Shown here piece by piece: positions 14,427 to 25,123 of a stretch of 64,000 bases of DNA. Each line of letters begins with the position of its first letter. Position 1 is the stretch's first letter. This DNA is from Deinococcus sonorensis KR-87. Its GTDB lineage: Bacteria; Deinococcota; Deinococci; Deinococcales; Deinococcaceae. The stretch covers positions 650,001 through 714,000 of the forward strand of contig NZ_CP158299.1 in NCBI RefSeq assembly GCF_040256395.1. Reading direction: 5' to 3'. The translations under genes were made by a program, and so were the position numbers. Below the pieces are notes generated by a model, which worked only from the letters and a program-made list of their open reading frames with translations, was not told the DNA's origin and did not search any database.

Positions 14427-14449
14427 GCGGACCACCTGAGGTGGTCCGC
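14427..14449 (-). terminator. Terminator of the ligase/BY-kinase operon (minus strand)
   Basis: A 10-bp perfect inverted repeat (14427-14436 with 14440-14449) around TGA. On the minus strand it is followed by TTTGTTG. It lies 15 nt past the stop of the last minus-strand gene. Confidence 0.7.
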
Positions 14450-14464
14450 CTCTTCCTGCTGCCC

Positions 14465-14923
14465 TTACGGTCCTGCGGGCCGGAACATCAGCTGTTTCAC
14501 GAACAGGTTGCGGTCCTGGGGTGGCCGGTTCAGGTCGTTGACGAAGGCCAGGGTCAGCCGGCCGGCATGCGGCACCGGGACCTTCAGCGGCCGGGGCGCC
14601 AGCACGTTCGTCTCCAGCAATGGCTCCCCGTCCAGCGAAACCAGCAGCAGCGGCGCGCCACCGGCGGCAGGCGTGCCGGACGCCACCAGGCTCAGGGTGC
14701 CGGCACCGCACACCGGCAGCGTCAGGGTGGCGTTGGCCCAGAAGTCGGCCTCACTGCTGCCGCGCCGCCGTACGTTGCCCTGGGTGCTGACCGGCGGCGT
14801 CCCGGCCGGGCAGGTCAGCGTGGCCGGCTGCAGCTCGGGCGTCTCCGGCCGCTGGCTGAGGCTCCAGCCGGCCACCAGCAGACTAAGCGGCAGGCCCAGC
14901 AGCAGGGCGTCTCCGGCCCTCAT
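14465..14923 (-). CDS. Membrane-anchored CBM-like protein (xylan-binding CBM36/60 resemblance)
   Basis: A 152-residue protein with one N-terminal hydrophobic segment (LLLGLPLSLLVAGW) and a beta-rich remainder. Near the C-terminus, LAFVNDLNRPPQDRNLFV resembles the calcium-dependent xylan-binding modules, whose ligand site carries an ND...DRN pattern. It is translationally coupled to the O-antigen ligase-like gene by an ATGA overlap and is the last gene of the minus-strand EPS operon. A role as extracytoplasmic glycan-binding accessory is inferred. The family assignment rests on a short motif. Confidence 0.6.
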   Translation of the reverse strand: MRAGDALLLGLPLSLLVAGWSLSQRPETPELQPATLTCPAGTPPVSTQGNVRRRGSSEADFWANATLTLPVCGAGTLSLVASGTPAAGGAPLLLVSLDGEPLLETNVLAPRPLKVPVPHAGRLTLAFVNDLNRPPQDRNLFVKQLMFRPAGP

Positions 14924-16581
14924 GGCCGCGCTCCCGGGTCAGCAGTCCAGGCGGCCTGGGCCAGCGGACGCACGCTCCAGAAGGTGTTGGCGGCCGGCAG
15001 CACCAGCAGCTGAAGCCGGCTTGCGGTGTGCAGCGGCGGCTGACTCAGCTCGCCCCACCACGCGCCGCCAGCGCTGCTGATCTCACGGCGGTCCACCACC
15101 ACGCAGTCGGGGTCACACAGCCGCAGCTGCAGCCGGTACTGCCCGGCCGGCACCTGCAAGCCCACCATCACGGCGCTGCGCCCGGCCGACAGCGGTCCAC
15201 GGGCGCTGCTGAGCGTGAGCAGCCGGACACCGGTGCCTCCCTGCGGCGTCAGCAGTTGCGGCAGCTGGACCGGCACCAGCGACGCGAGCAGCAGCACCCC
15301 GCCCGCCAGCGAGGCGCGGCTCCACAACCATCCGGTCGCCACCGGCCGCGCCCACAGCGAGCGCAGCGCCATGCCCGCGATCAGCCAGTACAGATCGGCC
15401 ACCCCCATGCCCACCAGCAGGGTCGCGTTGTCCACCAGATTGATGACGGCGTACCCCACCGCTGTGGCAATCAGGAACGGATCGCGCCCGGCCAGGGCCG
15501 CCACCGTCACCAGCCCCAGCAGCAGAAACAGTCCGGCCGTCCCCACCAGGCCACTTTCCGCCAGGCTCTGCAGCGCCACGTTGTGCGCCTGCCAGATGGC
15601 GTAGCGGAACGGCTGGAACCACGCGGCGTCCTTCAGCGCCCGCACCGAGGGCGGGCAGTTCAGCGCCGCCGAGACGTACTCCTGCCAGCAGTTCTCCTCG
15701 GAGGTGCGCGCCAGGGCGCCCAGCTGCAGCACCCCGCTGCCGCCCCAGGGCAGCCGCTGGGCGATGCTGCGGGCCTCGTCCCAGTACAGGTCTCGGCTGT
15801 TGAGGTCCAGCTGCGACAGGTGCGCCGCCGCTGCGCTGGTGCTGCTCAGCCGGGGCAGCAGCGCCGCGCCCGCCAGCAGCAGCACCAGTCCGGCCAGCAC
15901 CGTGAGCCGGAAGTTGCGGCTTACCCGGCCCACCAGGGCGGCGGCCAGCAGGCCCACCACGCCGGCGGCCACCGCCGAGCGGCTGCCGCTCAGCACCATC
16001 ACCGCGAAGCCCAGCAGCAGCAGCGGCCAGCGCAGCCACCACACGCCGCCGCGCCAGCAGGCGGCCAGCCACAGCCCCACCCCGCCCATGATGCCCAGCC
16101 AGACCATCGGCAGAAAGGGGTGCAGCAGGCGGGTGCGCCACACCGCGCCGTGCTCCAGCAGCGCCGTGTTCAGCAGCGCGGTCAGCCACACCACCAGCAG
16201 GCCCCACAGCAGGGGGCGCAGCCGCTCAGCGGCTTCCTGGCCGGGCCGGGCCAGCTGCCAGCCGGTCAGCAGCAGGCCGCCCACCACCAGCACCCGCAGC
16301 ACGCCGCCCACCAGCCCCGGCAGCGGCCGGGCCGCCGCCACACTCGACAGCAGCAGCAGAACGGCAGCGGTGCCGAGCAGCCAGCGCAGCGCCAGCGGCA
16401 GCGCGGTCACCCGGCGCCAGCTGATCACGCCGAGCACACTCAGCGGCGGCACCAGCGGCAGCAGCGCCAGCCACCACGCCGACCGGCGAGAGCTCACAGG
16501 ACGAGGGGGAGAGGCCCATGCTCCGGCCTCTCCCCCTCCCTGCTCCCGCCCCGCCGCCTGCACAGACGGAGAGGACGTCAC
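14920..16581 (-). CDS. O-antigen ligase/polymerase family membrane protein
   Basis: A 553-residue protein with about ten to twelve hydrophobic helices and one large periplasmic loop near residues 260-340. That loop ends in AHNVALQSLAESGLVG, the His-containing segment of the Wzy_C/WaaL family. The C-terminal ~140 residues are a soluble beta-rich domain not typical of plain Wzy or WaaL. It may polymerise repeat units or attach the polymer to an acceptor; sequence alone does not separate these. Start is GTG 16581, just after the stop of the BY-kinase gene (3 nt between them). A second protein of this family is encoded at 45747. Confidence 0.82.
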   Translation of the reverse strand: MTSSPSVQAAGREQGGGEAGAWASPPRPVSSRRSAWWLALLPLVPPLSVLGVISWRRVTALPLALRWLLGTAAVLLLLSSVAAARPLPGLVGGVLRVLVVGGLLLTGWQLARPGQEAAERLRPLLWGLLVVWLTALLNTALLEHGAVWRTRLLHPFLPMVWLGIMGGVGLWLAACWRGGVWWLRWPLLLLGFAVMVLSGSRSAVAAGVVGLLAAALVGRVSRNFRLTVLAGLVLLLAGAALLPRLSSTSAAAAHLSQLDLNSRDLYWDEARSIAQRLPWGGSGVLQLGALARTSEENCWQEYVSAALNCPPSVRALKDAAWFQPFRYAIWQAHNVALQSLAESGLVGTAGLFLLLGLVTVAALAGRDPFLIATAVGYAVINLVDNATLLVGMGVADLYWLIAGMALRSLWARPVATGWLWSRASLAGGVLLLASLVPVQLPQLLTPQGGTGVRLLTLSSARGPLSAGRSAVMVGLQVPAGQYRLQLRLCDPDCVVVDRREISSAGGAWWGELSQPPLHTASRLQLLVLPAANTFWSVRPLAQAAWTADPGARP

Positions 16582-16584
16582 GGC

Positions 16585-18306
16585 TCAGTCCGACGAGGAG
16601 GCGTGGCGCCCCAGCCGCGTGTCGTTGGCCGCCGGGCGCACCGGAGTGCTGCCCTCCATGCGGTAGCTGTAGTCGTAGTAGGTGCCCTTGTCCTCGCTGC
16701 GCACCTGCTTGTTCAGCACGATGCCCAGAATGCGGGCACCGGTCACGCGGGCGTTGTTGAGGGCGCTCTGGATCTCCTGGCCGCTGGTGCTGCCGGCCTC
16801 GGCCACCAGCACCACGCCGTCCGCGAGGTGGGCGAACGCCATCGCGTCGGCCAGCACCAGCATCGGCGGGGTGTCGATCAGCACCACGTCGTAGGCCGCA
16901 CCCCAGCGGTCCAGCGCCTCGGCCAGCCGGGGGTGGCCGATCACGCCGCTGCTGTCCTTCATCGGCCGGCCGGCCGGCAGCAGGTCGATGTTCTCGGCCA
17001 CCGCCATCACCTGCACCTCGTCCAGACGGTCCAGGGCGCTGGGCAGCGTCTGGGCCGGGTCCATCAGCGTCTTGGTCGGATCAATGGCGTTCAGGCGGCA
17101 GCTGGGCATGATGCGCCACAGCGGGTTGCCGAAGCCGCGCCACAGCTGCGGCTGGCTGGGCCGGTGCATGTCGGCGTCCACCACCAGCACGCGCAGGCCG
17201 CTGGCGGCCAGGCTGGCGGCCAGCACCGCCGTGACGCTGCTCTTGCCCTCGCCGGGCCGGGCGCTGCTCACCACGATGCGGCGGGGCTTGCCGGCCGGCA
17301 GCTGCGACAGCAGGTTGACGCGCAGGAAGCCGGCGCCCATGTACAGGCTGCCGCTGCGGGCCGCCTCCACCATGCCGCTCTTCAGGTCCGCGGCGCTCAG
17401 GCGCGGCAGCTTGCCCAAGAACGGCACGCCGTAGCCGGCCAGGTCCTGCTCGCCGTGCACCCGGCGGCGCAGGCTGTCGGTCAGCAGCGCGGCGCCGCTG
17501 GCCAGCAGCAGCGTCAGCAGGGCCGCCAGCACGCCGCTGCGCACCGGACGCGGCGAGACGCTCTTGTTCGGTTCCACCGCCTGCGATACCGTGTCCAGGC
17601 TGCCGGTGGCGGCGCTCTCCAGCACCCGCACCTGCAGCAGGTTCTGCTGTACCTGGGCGCGCGCGGCGGCCAGCGTCTGCACCTCCAGGCTGGCGTTGGG
17701 GCCGGTGCTCCGCTGACCGAGCTGGCTGGTCAGCGCGTCCAGCTGCGCCTGCAGGCTGTTCTTGGCCTGCGCGATGCGGCGCTGGGCACGGCCCAGGTCC
17801 CAGGCGAGCAGGCTCTCGAGGCTGGTGTCGGCCAGCACGCGGGCGGCCACCGGGGTGCCGGCCTTCACGTGCAGCTCGTAGATGCCCGCCTGCTGGCCGT
17901 CGGTCAGGGCGCTGACCTGCAGGTCCGGGAAGCTGCCGCCCTGCAGCTGGCTGCGCAGGCGGCGGCTCAGGTCAGCCTTGACCGGCGCGCTCAGCTCGGT
18001 GCTGTCGTTCAGCCGGCGGATGATGTCCTCAATGACGTCGCGGCTGTGGATCGCCTTGTCCACCGCACCCTGCGGCAGCTGCGGCGCCGAGACCAGGTTG
18101 CTGCCGACCACGCCGCCGCTGGTGTCGGGACGCGAGGCGATGGCCGAACTGACGGCCTCGTACACGGGCGGCTGCTGGCTCGACAGGTAGTAGGTCCCGG
18201 CTCCAGCCAGCAGCGCGGCGCTCAGGATCGGGAGCGCGTGGCGCCGCACCGACATCAGCAGACGCGGGAAATCGAAATCTTCGTTTGTGGGTAGGTTGGA
18301 CTGCAT
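16585..18306 (-). CDS. Polysaccharide co-polymerase fused to bacterial tyrosine kinase (Wzz/BY-kinase)
   Basis: A 573-residue protein setting chain length in Wzx/Wzy polysaccharide synthesis. The N-terminal Wzz part has membrane helices near residues 24-45 and 257-277 with a coiled-coil periplasmic region between. The kinase domain follows: Walker A SARPGEGKSS near 348-357, Walker A' LVVDADMHRP, and Walker B VVLIDTPPM. A C-terminal tyrosine cluster (YYDYSY) is the usual autophosphorylation tail. ATG 18306 is chosen because GAGAGG lies 6 nt before it; the frame is open to 18381. It is the first gene of a three-gene operon and lies 58 nt downstream of rmlA. Confidence 0.92.
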   Translation of the reverse strand: MQSNLPTNEDFDFPRLLMSVRRHALPILSAALLAGAGTYYLSSQQPPVYEAVSSAIASRPDTSGGVVGSNLVSAPQLPQGAVDKAIHSRDVIEDIIRRLNDSTELSAPVKADLSRRLRSQLQGGSFPDLQVSALTDGQQAGIYELHVKAGTPVAARVLADTSLESLLAWDLGRAQRRIAQAKNSLQAQLDALTSQLGQRSTGPNASLEVQTLAAARAQVQQNLLQVRVLESAATGSLDTVSQAVEPNKSVSPRPVRSGVLAALLTLLLASGAALLTDSLRRRVHGEQDLAGYGVPFLGKLPRLSAADLKSGMVEAARSGSLYMGAGFLRVNLLSQLPAGKPRRIVVSSARPGEGKSSVTAVLAASLAASGLRVLVVDADMHRPSQPQLWRGFGNPLWRIMPSCRLNAIDPTKTLMDPAQTLPSALDRLDEVQVMAVAENIDLLPAGRPMKDSSGVIGHPRLAEALDRWGAAYDVVLIDTPPMLVLADAMAFAHLADGVVLVAEAGSTSGQEIQSALNNARVTGARILGIVLNKQVRSEDKGTYYDYSYRMEGSTPVRPAANDTRLGRHASSSD

Positions 18307-18364
18307 GTCAGGCCTCTCAGGGGAATCGGAGCAGGGAAGTTCGGGGCAGATGAGAAGCGGAGCG

Positions 18365-19429
18365 TCAGCAGCCCAGCTCAACCACGCTGGTGTCGGACAG
18401 GGTCAGGCGGTGGACGCGCGGCACTGTGCCGTGCCCGACCACCTTGGCGCGGATGCCGATCAGGCAGCCGTGCAGCCGGATGCTCACGTCGCGGATCTCG
18501 GCCTCCTCATCAATCACGCTGCACTCCACCTCGGCGTTCTCGATGCGGCTGCCGCGCCCCACGCTGGTGAACGGCCCCAGGTAGGCGTTCTCGATGATTG
18601 CTCCGGCGGCGATGGTCACGGGCCCGATGATGGTGCTGTTGCGCACCTCGGCGCCCGGCTCCACCACCACGCGGCCGGTCAGGTTGGAGCCGGTCACGGT
18701 GCCGAGCACGTACGGCTCCAGCTTCTCCAGCAGCAGGCGGTTGGTGTCGATCAGGTCGGCGGCCTTGCCGGTGTCGCGCCACCAGCCCTCCACCTTCACG
18801 CCCTGCACGTGGCCCTGCTCGCTGATCAATGCGGCGATGGCGTCGGTGATCTCGTACTCGCCGCGCGCGCTGGGCTTCAGCGCCTCGAGGTAGTCGAAGA
18901 ACTTCGGCTTGAAGCAGTACACGCCCGCCACCGCCAGGTTGCTGGGCGGGTTCTTGGGCTTCTCCACCAGCCGCACGATGCGGCCCTCGTTGTCCAGCTC
19001 CGCCACACCGAAGGCGGTGGGATCGTCCACCTCGACCAGCGCGATCACTGCGTCCGCCTGCTGAGCGTAGAAGGTGTCGATGTAGCTGCGCACCCCGTTC
19101 TCGAACAGGTTGTCGCCCAGGTACACACAGAAGTCGTCCTGGCCCACGTACTCGCGCGCCATCTTGACCGCGTTGCCCAGCCCCAGCATCTCCGGCTGGT
19201 CGATGTAGGTGATATGCACCCCTTCCAGGCCGCGCACCGCCAGCTCAATGGCCTGCTGGGTCAGGTCCGAGACCACGATGCCGATCTCGGTGATGCCGGC
19301 CTGCACCAGGGTACGGACCGCATGCACGATGATCGGCTGGTTGGCCACGCGCAGCGCGGGCTTGGGGCGCGTGTAGGTCAGCGGACGCAGCCGCGTACCG
19401 AATCCTGCGGCGGGAATGATTGCCTTCAT
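18365..19429 (-). CDS. rmlA: Glucose-1-phosphate thymidylyltransferase, long form
   Basis: A 354-residue nucleotidyltransferase joining dTTP and glucose 1-phosphate to make dTDP-glucose. The N-terminal signature is [15 protein letters not shown], then RPKPALRV and [10 protein letters not shown] with the metal-binding Asp. [10 protein letters not shown] and GEYEITDA follow. The C-terminal third is a left-handed beta-helix repeat region ([16 protein letters not shown]), which marks the long RmlA subgroup rather than the short enzyme. GGAGG precedes the ATG by 6 nt. No rmlB, rmlC or rmlD is in the window, so either these are elsewhere or dTDP-glucose has another fate here. Confidence 0.9.
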   Translation of the reverse strand: MKAIIPAAGFGTRLRPLTYTRPKPALRVANQPIIVHAVRTLVQAGITEIGIVVSDLTQQAIELAVRGLEGVHITYIDQPEMLGLGNAVKMAREYVGQDDFCVYLGDNLFENGVRSYIDTFYAQQADAVIALVEVDDPTAFGVAELDNEGRIVRLVEKPKNPPSNLAVAGVYCFKPKFFDYLEALKPSARGEYEITDAIAALISEQGHVQGVKVEGWWRDTGKAADLIDTNRLLLEKLEPYVLGTVTGSNLTGRVVVEPGAEVRNSTIIGPVTIAAGAIIENAYLGPFTSVGRGSRIENAEVECSVIDEEAEIRDVSIRLHGCLIGIRAKVVGHGTVPRVHRLTLSDTSVVELGC

Positions 19430-19498
19430 CTCTTACCTCCGGTGTAGTGATGCGAATCCAGCACCCTGTCCCGGCAGTGCGGGACCTTCGACATCGCC

Positions 19499-19531
19499 AC
19501 TATGAGGAAGCAGGCGTTAAGGCAGCGACAA
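19499..19531 (-). promoter_or_regulatory. EPS tandem-repeat promoter (site b), rmlA operon
   Basis: On the minus strand: TTGTCG, 5 bp, TTAACG, 10 bp, CATAGT. The leader to the ATG at 19429 is about 60 nt. The stretch from box 2 through the -10 is also nearly identical to site a (ACGCCTGCTYCCTCAYAGT). Confidence 0.6.
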
Positions 19532-19603
19532 TGCCCGCGCGCAGCAGCCAGCGCGGCTCCATGCCACAAAACTCATGAACGTAAATGATTCGTTACACCC
19601 CGG

Positions 19604-20881
19604 TCAGCCGAACAGCGTGGTGCGCGGCGAACGGAAGGCGTCCACCCGCGCCACGCCCAGCTGCAGGTGCGCGCAGGTGCCGCCGTGCGGCAGCCGCCGC
19701 AGCTGCAGCTGTCCTCCGTGCGCCTGCGCCAGCCGCCGGGCCACCGCCAGCCCCATCCCGCTGCCGGGCCGGTCCGGCTGAAAACGCACCCGCGCCTCGA
19801 AGGCCCGTTCCAGCTGCTCGTCGGTGAGGCCCGGCCCCCCGTCCTCCACCCGGATCTGCGGCTGCGCGTCGTGAAGCTCCAGGATCAGCTGCACCCGTCC
19901 GTCGGTGTACTTGAGGGCGTTCTCCACCAGGTTCTCGATGATCTGCCGCAGCCGGCCTGGGTCCACCCGCCACACCAGCGGCTGCTCCGGCACGCTCAGC
20001 TGCAGGCGTGGCCCGGAGAACTCGCGCAGCAGCGCCCCCAGGTCGGTGGGCTTGGGCGACAGCTGCATCAGCCGGTAGACGGTGTCCAGCTGTTCCAGGT
20101 CGCTGCGGCTGGCGATCTGGGCCGCGCTGTCCTCGATCATGTTCAGGAACCGCTGGCGCTGCTCGTGGGTCCCGGCCTCGCGCATCAGGTCGCTGGCCAG
20201 CAGCAGCGTCTGCAGCGGCCGGCGCAGCTCGTGCGAGGCCATCTCCAGCAGGTCCTGCTGCTGCCGCGCCTGCCGGTCACGCGCCCGCCGCTCGCGCCGC
20301 CACAGCGCCAGCGCCCGCACCGTCAGGGCCGTGCTGAACAGGCCCGTGACCAGCGCGGTGATCAGCAGCTGCATCCGCAGCCGGGACAGGTGCTGCACGT
20401 ACGTCCAGCGCTGGGCGTTGATCTGCTGGTGCGCCTGGGCATTCAGCTGCTCGGCCTCGGCCACCGCCGCACGCAGCGCCGACGGTGTGCGTCCCCGGAA
20501 CAGTTCAGCGATGTGGGCCAGCCGGGCGTCGCCCAGCCGCTCGATGTCGGCCAGATCGCTGTACTCGTTGGGATTGTTCAGGCTGGCGAGCGCCTGCTGG
20601 TAGAGCCGGTTCAGCTGCGCCGGGCTGGTGTGCGGGTCCTGGGAGGCCAGCAGGTAGCCGTAGAGCTTGTTGATCATGCTCTGGTACGGAAAACCGGTCC
20701 AGGAATGCTGGGGCTGCTGCAGCAGCTGTAAACTCGGCGCGAAGCTGAACACCAGCATCACCAGCGTGAACACCAGCGGCACGGCGGCCAGCAGCAGCTC
20801 CCTCCAGCCGAGCCGGTCCGTCACCCGCCGCGAGGGCCACAACGGCACCGGCACGGTCACACGCGGCCACAGGCGGCTCAC
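19604..20881 (-). CDS. Sensor histidine kinase
   Basis: A 425-residue membrane kinase. Two hydrophobic segments (about residues 25-50 and 175-195) flank an extracytoplasmic helical domain of about 125 residues. The dimerisation and phospho-acceptor motif is MASHELRRPLQ. ATP-binding boxes are visible: N box ENLVENALKYT, G1 VEDGGPGL and G2 GSGMGLAVARR. GTG 20881 overlaps the stop of the SUOX-fold gene by 4 nt (GTGA), so the two are co-translated. No response regulator is encoded next to it or anywhere in the window, so its partner is unknown. Confidence 0.9.
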   Translation of the reverse strand: MSRLWPRVTVPVPLWPSRRVTDRLGWRELLLAAVPLVFTLVMLVFSFAPSLQLLQQPQHSWTGFPYQSMINKLYGYLLASQDPHTSPAQLNRLYQQALASLNNPNEYSDLADIERLGDARLAHIAELFRGRTPSALRAAVAEAEQLNAQAHQQINAQRWTYVQHLSRLRMQLLITALVTGLFSTALTVRALALWRRERRARDRQARQQQDLLEMASHELRRPLQTLLLASDLMREAGTHEQRQRFLNMIEDSAAQIASRSDLEQLDTVYRLMQLSPKPTDLGALLREFSGPRLQLSVPEQPLVWRVDPGRLRQIIENLVENALKYTDGRVQLILELHDAQPQIRVEDGGPGLTDEQLERAFEARVRFQPDRPGSGMGLAVARRLAQAHGGQLQLRRLPHGGTCAHLQLGVARVDAFRSPRTTLFG

Positions 20882-21438
20882 TGGCCGCCGCCGATGCGCT
20901 CCACATACCACGCCCACCGGGACCCGTACACGGGGTTTGGGAAGCGGGCAGGTTCGTCGAGGTTGGGAAACACCGCCAGCAGCGGTCCCTTCTGCTGAAT
21001 GTCGATCGGGTGGCCGTCCGCCTGGTAGGCCAGCATCACCGGGTGGTCCTGGTAGTCGTTCGGCTGGATGGTGGTGCTGAAATTGTCGCTGGCCTGCAAC
21101 TGCAGCGGCTGACCGGTCAGCCCGACCAGGGCGGCCAGATCACGCAGCGGCACGCCCACGTACTCGAAGTCCTGCTTCAGCTGCGGCTGGAAGGCGCGGT
21201 AACGCACCGCCGGCAGCGCTTCGAGCTGGGCGCGGGTGTAGCGGCGCTGTCCGCCGGGGCCCCTGAGGGTCAGCAGCACCGTCTGGTCGGCCGAGGCGGC
21301 CACCTTGAGCACACCGTGCAGGTAGACGAATCCGTCTGTCGCCCGGCTGCGCTGACGGGACATCACCAGGCCCACGGACAGCGCCAGGACCGCCAGCACC
21401 AGCACGCTGACCCAGACCCGACGCCGTACATTCAACAC
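20878..21438 (-). CDS. SUOX-fold (molybdopterin oxidoreductase-like) protein without cysteine
   Basis: A 186-residue protein with one N-terminal membrane anchor (residues about 8-26) and an extracytoplasmic domain resembling the sulfite-oxidase molybdopterin fold: YTRAQLEALPAVRY, FEYVGVPLRDLAALVG and YGSRWAWYVERI. The whole protein contains no cysteine, so the Cys that ligates molybdenum in catalytic members is absent. Coupled by a GTGA overlap to a histidine kinase, it is more likely a sensory partner than an enzyme (inference). The GTG start sits 6 nt after TAAACT with no ribosome site. Confidence 0.75.
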   Translation of the reverse strand: MLNVRRRVWVSVLVLAVLALSVGLVMSRQRSRATDGFVYLHGVLKVAASADQTVLLTLRGPGGQRRYTRAQLEALPAVRYRAFQPQLKQDFEYVGVPLRDLAALVGLTGQPLQLQASDNFSTTIQPNDYQDHPVMLAYQADGHPIDIQQKGPLLAVFPNLDEPARFPNPVYGSRWAWYVERIGGGQ

Positions 21439-21444
21439 CCCCAG

Positions 21445-21473
21445 AGTTTAGAGGGAGCTTAAGGTTTTCTCAA
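21445..21473 (-). promoter_or_regulatory. Leaderless promoter of the SUOX-fold/histidine kinase pair
   Basis: On the minus strand: TTGAGA (21473-21468), 17-bp spacer, TAAACT (21450-21445), then 6 nt to the GTG start at 21438. Confidence 0.7.
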
Positions 21474-21500
21474 TACCAGGGCACCATCATGAATGTCACC

Positions 21501-23519
<2,019 letters not shown>

Positions 23520-23589
23520 GCGGGCATTCTAGAGAGCCAGCGGCCGGGCCAGTGCGGTCCAGTTCACGCGGCGCCGGGTGGTCCAGCCC

Positions 23590-24318
23590 TCACAGCAGGT
23601 AGGGAATCACCGGGTGGTACATCCGCCGGACCGTGTATTTCTCCGTGAACTCCGCCCCGGTGTGGTGCGCGTTGGCCGAGCGCCCGATCTTGAACTCCTC
23701 CATCGGGAACACGTAGTCAGGGCCATGCAGCTGCCTCCGGTAGTAGCCATACACCTGCCCGGCCACCTCGATGGTCTCGCCCACGTCCACATGCACCAGC
23801 GGCAGGCTGGGGTCCGGCGTCCCGTACTGGGCGTACTGGTAGAAGTTCACCGGCTGGCGGTGCGCCTGCGGCTCCTCCGTCCCCTGCCCGACCTCCATCA
23901 GCGCCTTGGGCAGCCGGGCCAGCACGATGGCGTCGTAGGCAATCTTGACGGTCGCGCGGTGGTCCGGATGCGGGGTGAAGGTGCCGCCGCCCCGGTCGTC
24001 CCAGGTGATGATCGCGTCCGGTTTGAAGTCGGCGTACAGCCGGGCCAGCTGCAGCGCCTCCTCGCGCGACCCCTGCATGCGGGTGTCGCCCATATCGAAA
24101 AAGTGGTGCCGGGCGCCGATGATGGCCGCCACGTCCCGGCCCCAGCCCTCCCGGATGCGCTTGACCTCCGCGTGCGGCACGCCGCTGAAGCGGCTGGCCA
24201 TCTCACCGTAGGTGGTCCAGACGATCATCACGTCGTCACCGCGCCGGACGTGCTTGGCCAGGGTGGCGGCACAGCCGCATTCGTCGTCCGGGTGGCTGAA
24301 CACGGCCATGACGTTCAT
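23590..24318 (-). CDS. PIG-L/LmbE family deacetylase
   Basis: A 242-residue zinc-dependent de-N-acetylase. The zinc-binding motif is FSHPDDECG at the N-terminus, with the third ligand in PHPDHRATVKIA near residue 130. Family members act on GlcNAc conjugates, including bacillithiol or mycothiol precursors (BshB, MshB). Deinococcus makes bacillithiol, so a BshB-like role is possible but unproven. ATG 24318 is chosen because the product then begins at the conserved strand and TATGCT lies 7 nt upstream on the minus strand (leaderless). It runs close behind the HEPN-like gene on the same strand. Confidence 0.85.
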   Translation of the reverse strand: MNVMAVFSHPDDECGCAATLAKHVRRGDDVMIVWTTYGEMASRFSGVPHAEVKRIREGWGRDVAAIIGARHHFFDMGDTRMQGSREEALQLARLYADFKPDAIITWDDRGGGTFTPHPDHRATVKIAYDAIVLARLPKALMEVGQGTEEPQAHRQPVNFYQYAQYGTPDPSLPLVHVDVGETIEVAGQVYGYYRRQLHGPDYVFPMEEFKIGRSANAHHTGAEFTEKYTVRRMYHPVIPYLL

Positions 24319-24334
24319 GGCCCGCAGCATACCC

Positions 24335-25120
24335 TCAGGCGCGCCGGCCCTTGAACAGTTCCACCACCAGCTGACCACGCTCCTGCATGGCCGCCTGGAA
24401 CACCGCCGCGTCATTCAGGGCCGCAGGCGTGGCCTTGGCGTCCCGGCCCTTGTCGGTGCCCCCGAAGCGCCGCAGCTGGAACATCCCCGGATGCTCCTCG
24501 AAGCGGCACGGCACCCCTGGCGGCAGCGTCTCGCGGTAGCGGGCGTAGTCGCGCTCCTGCAGCAGCGTGACGTGCAGCGCCGCGTCGCCCAGCTCGGCCA
24601 GCAGCCGGTTCATCAGGGCGTACAGCCGGGCCGCGTAGGCCTCCACCTCCGCCTCGCGCGGCAGCTCACCGCGGTGGATGACCCGGTTGCGAAAGTCGGT
24701 GCCCAGCGCGCGCGGGGTCAGGAAATCCGGGGCGCGGCCCTCGCGGCCCAGGTACGCGAACGCGAAGGCCCCCAGCTGCCGCTCGCTCTGGCTCACCACC
24801 GTCTTCCAGGTGCGGTCCAGCTCCTCCCCGAACGTGTCCAGGTCCAGGGTGCTCCCGGCGGCCCGCTCCAGCGTCACGGCCCGCAGGTAGAACTCGAAAC
24901 AGCGCTCGCAGCTGGCCGCGAAGTTGGCGACCGCCTCGCGCGCGTAGCCGCCCATCAGCGCGCGGGTGCCCAGGTCAAAGAGCATCTCGAAGCGGTGCTT
25001 GCGCACGAACAGCACGTACCGACCCCTGCAGGCCGGACAGATCAGGTCATGGATGCCGCTGTCCAGGTACTCGGTCTGATGCTCGGTCTGGCAGTGCGGG
25101 CAGCGGGTCGGGAAGCGCAC
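24335..25120 (-). CDS. Zinc-ribbon protein with HEPN-like domain
   Basis: A 261-residue protein. The N-terminus has two Cys pairs, CPHC and CPAC, forming a zinc ribbon. The middle is helical and contains FRNRVIHRGELP (near residue 145), matching the R-x4-H motif of HEPN domains and followed by the usual helix (VEAYAARLYALMNRLLAEL). HEPN proteins include many RNases and toxin or defence components, so RNA binding or cleavage is possible. The C-terminal ~80 residues have no recognisable motif. GTG start lies 3 nt after the stop of the C39-like peptidase gene, so the two are co-transcribed. Confidence 0.6.
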   Translation of the reverse strand: MRFPTRCPHCQTEHQTEYLDSGIHDLICPACRGRYVLFVRKHRFEMLFDLGTRALMGGYAREAVANFAASCERCFEFYLRAVTLERAAGSTLDLDTFGEELDRTWKTVVSQSERQLGAFAFAYLGREGRAPDFLTPRALGTDFRNRVIHRGELPREAEVEAYAARLYALMNRLLAELGDAALHVTLLQERDYARYRETLPPGVPCRFEEHPGMFQLRRFGGTDKGRDAKATPAALNDAAVFQAAMQERGQLVVELFKGRRA

Positions 25121-25123
25121 GGC

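Noticed and set aside
15028..18294. 1088-codon open frame on the plus strand
   Set aside because: It is antisense to the ligase-like and BY-kinase genes. Its translation is Gln/His/Arg/Ala-rich with no domain, a product of high-GC codon structure.
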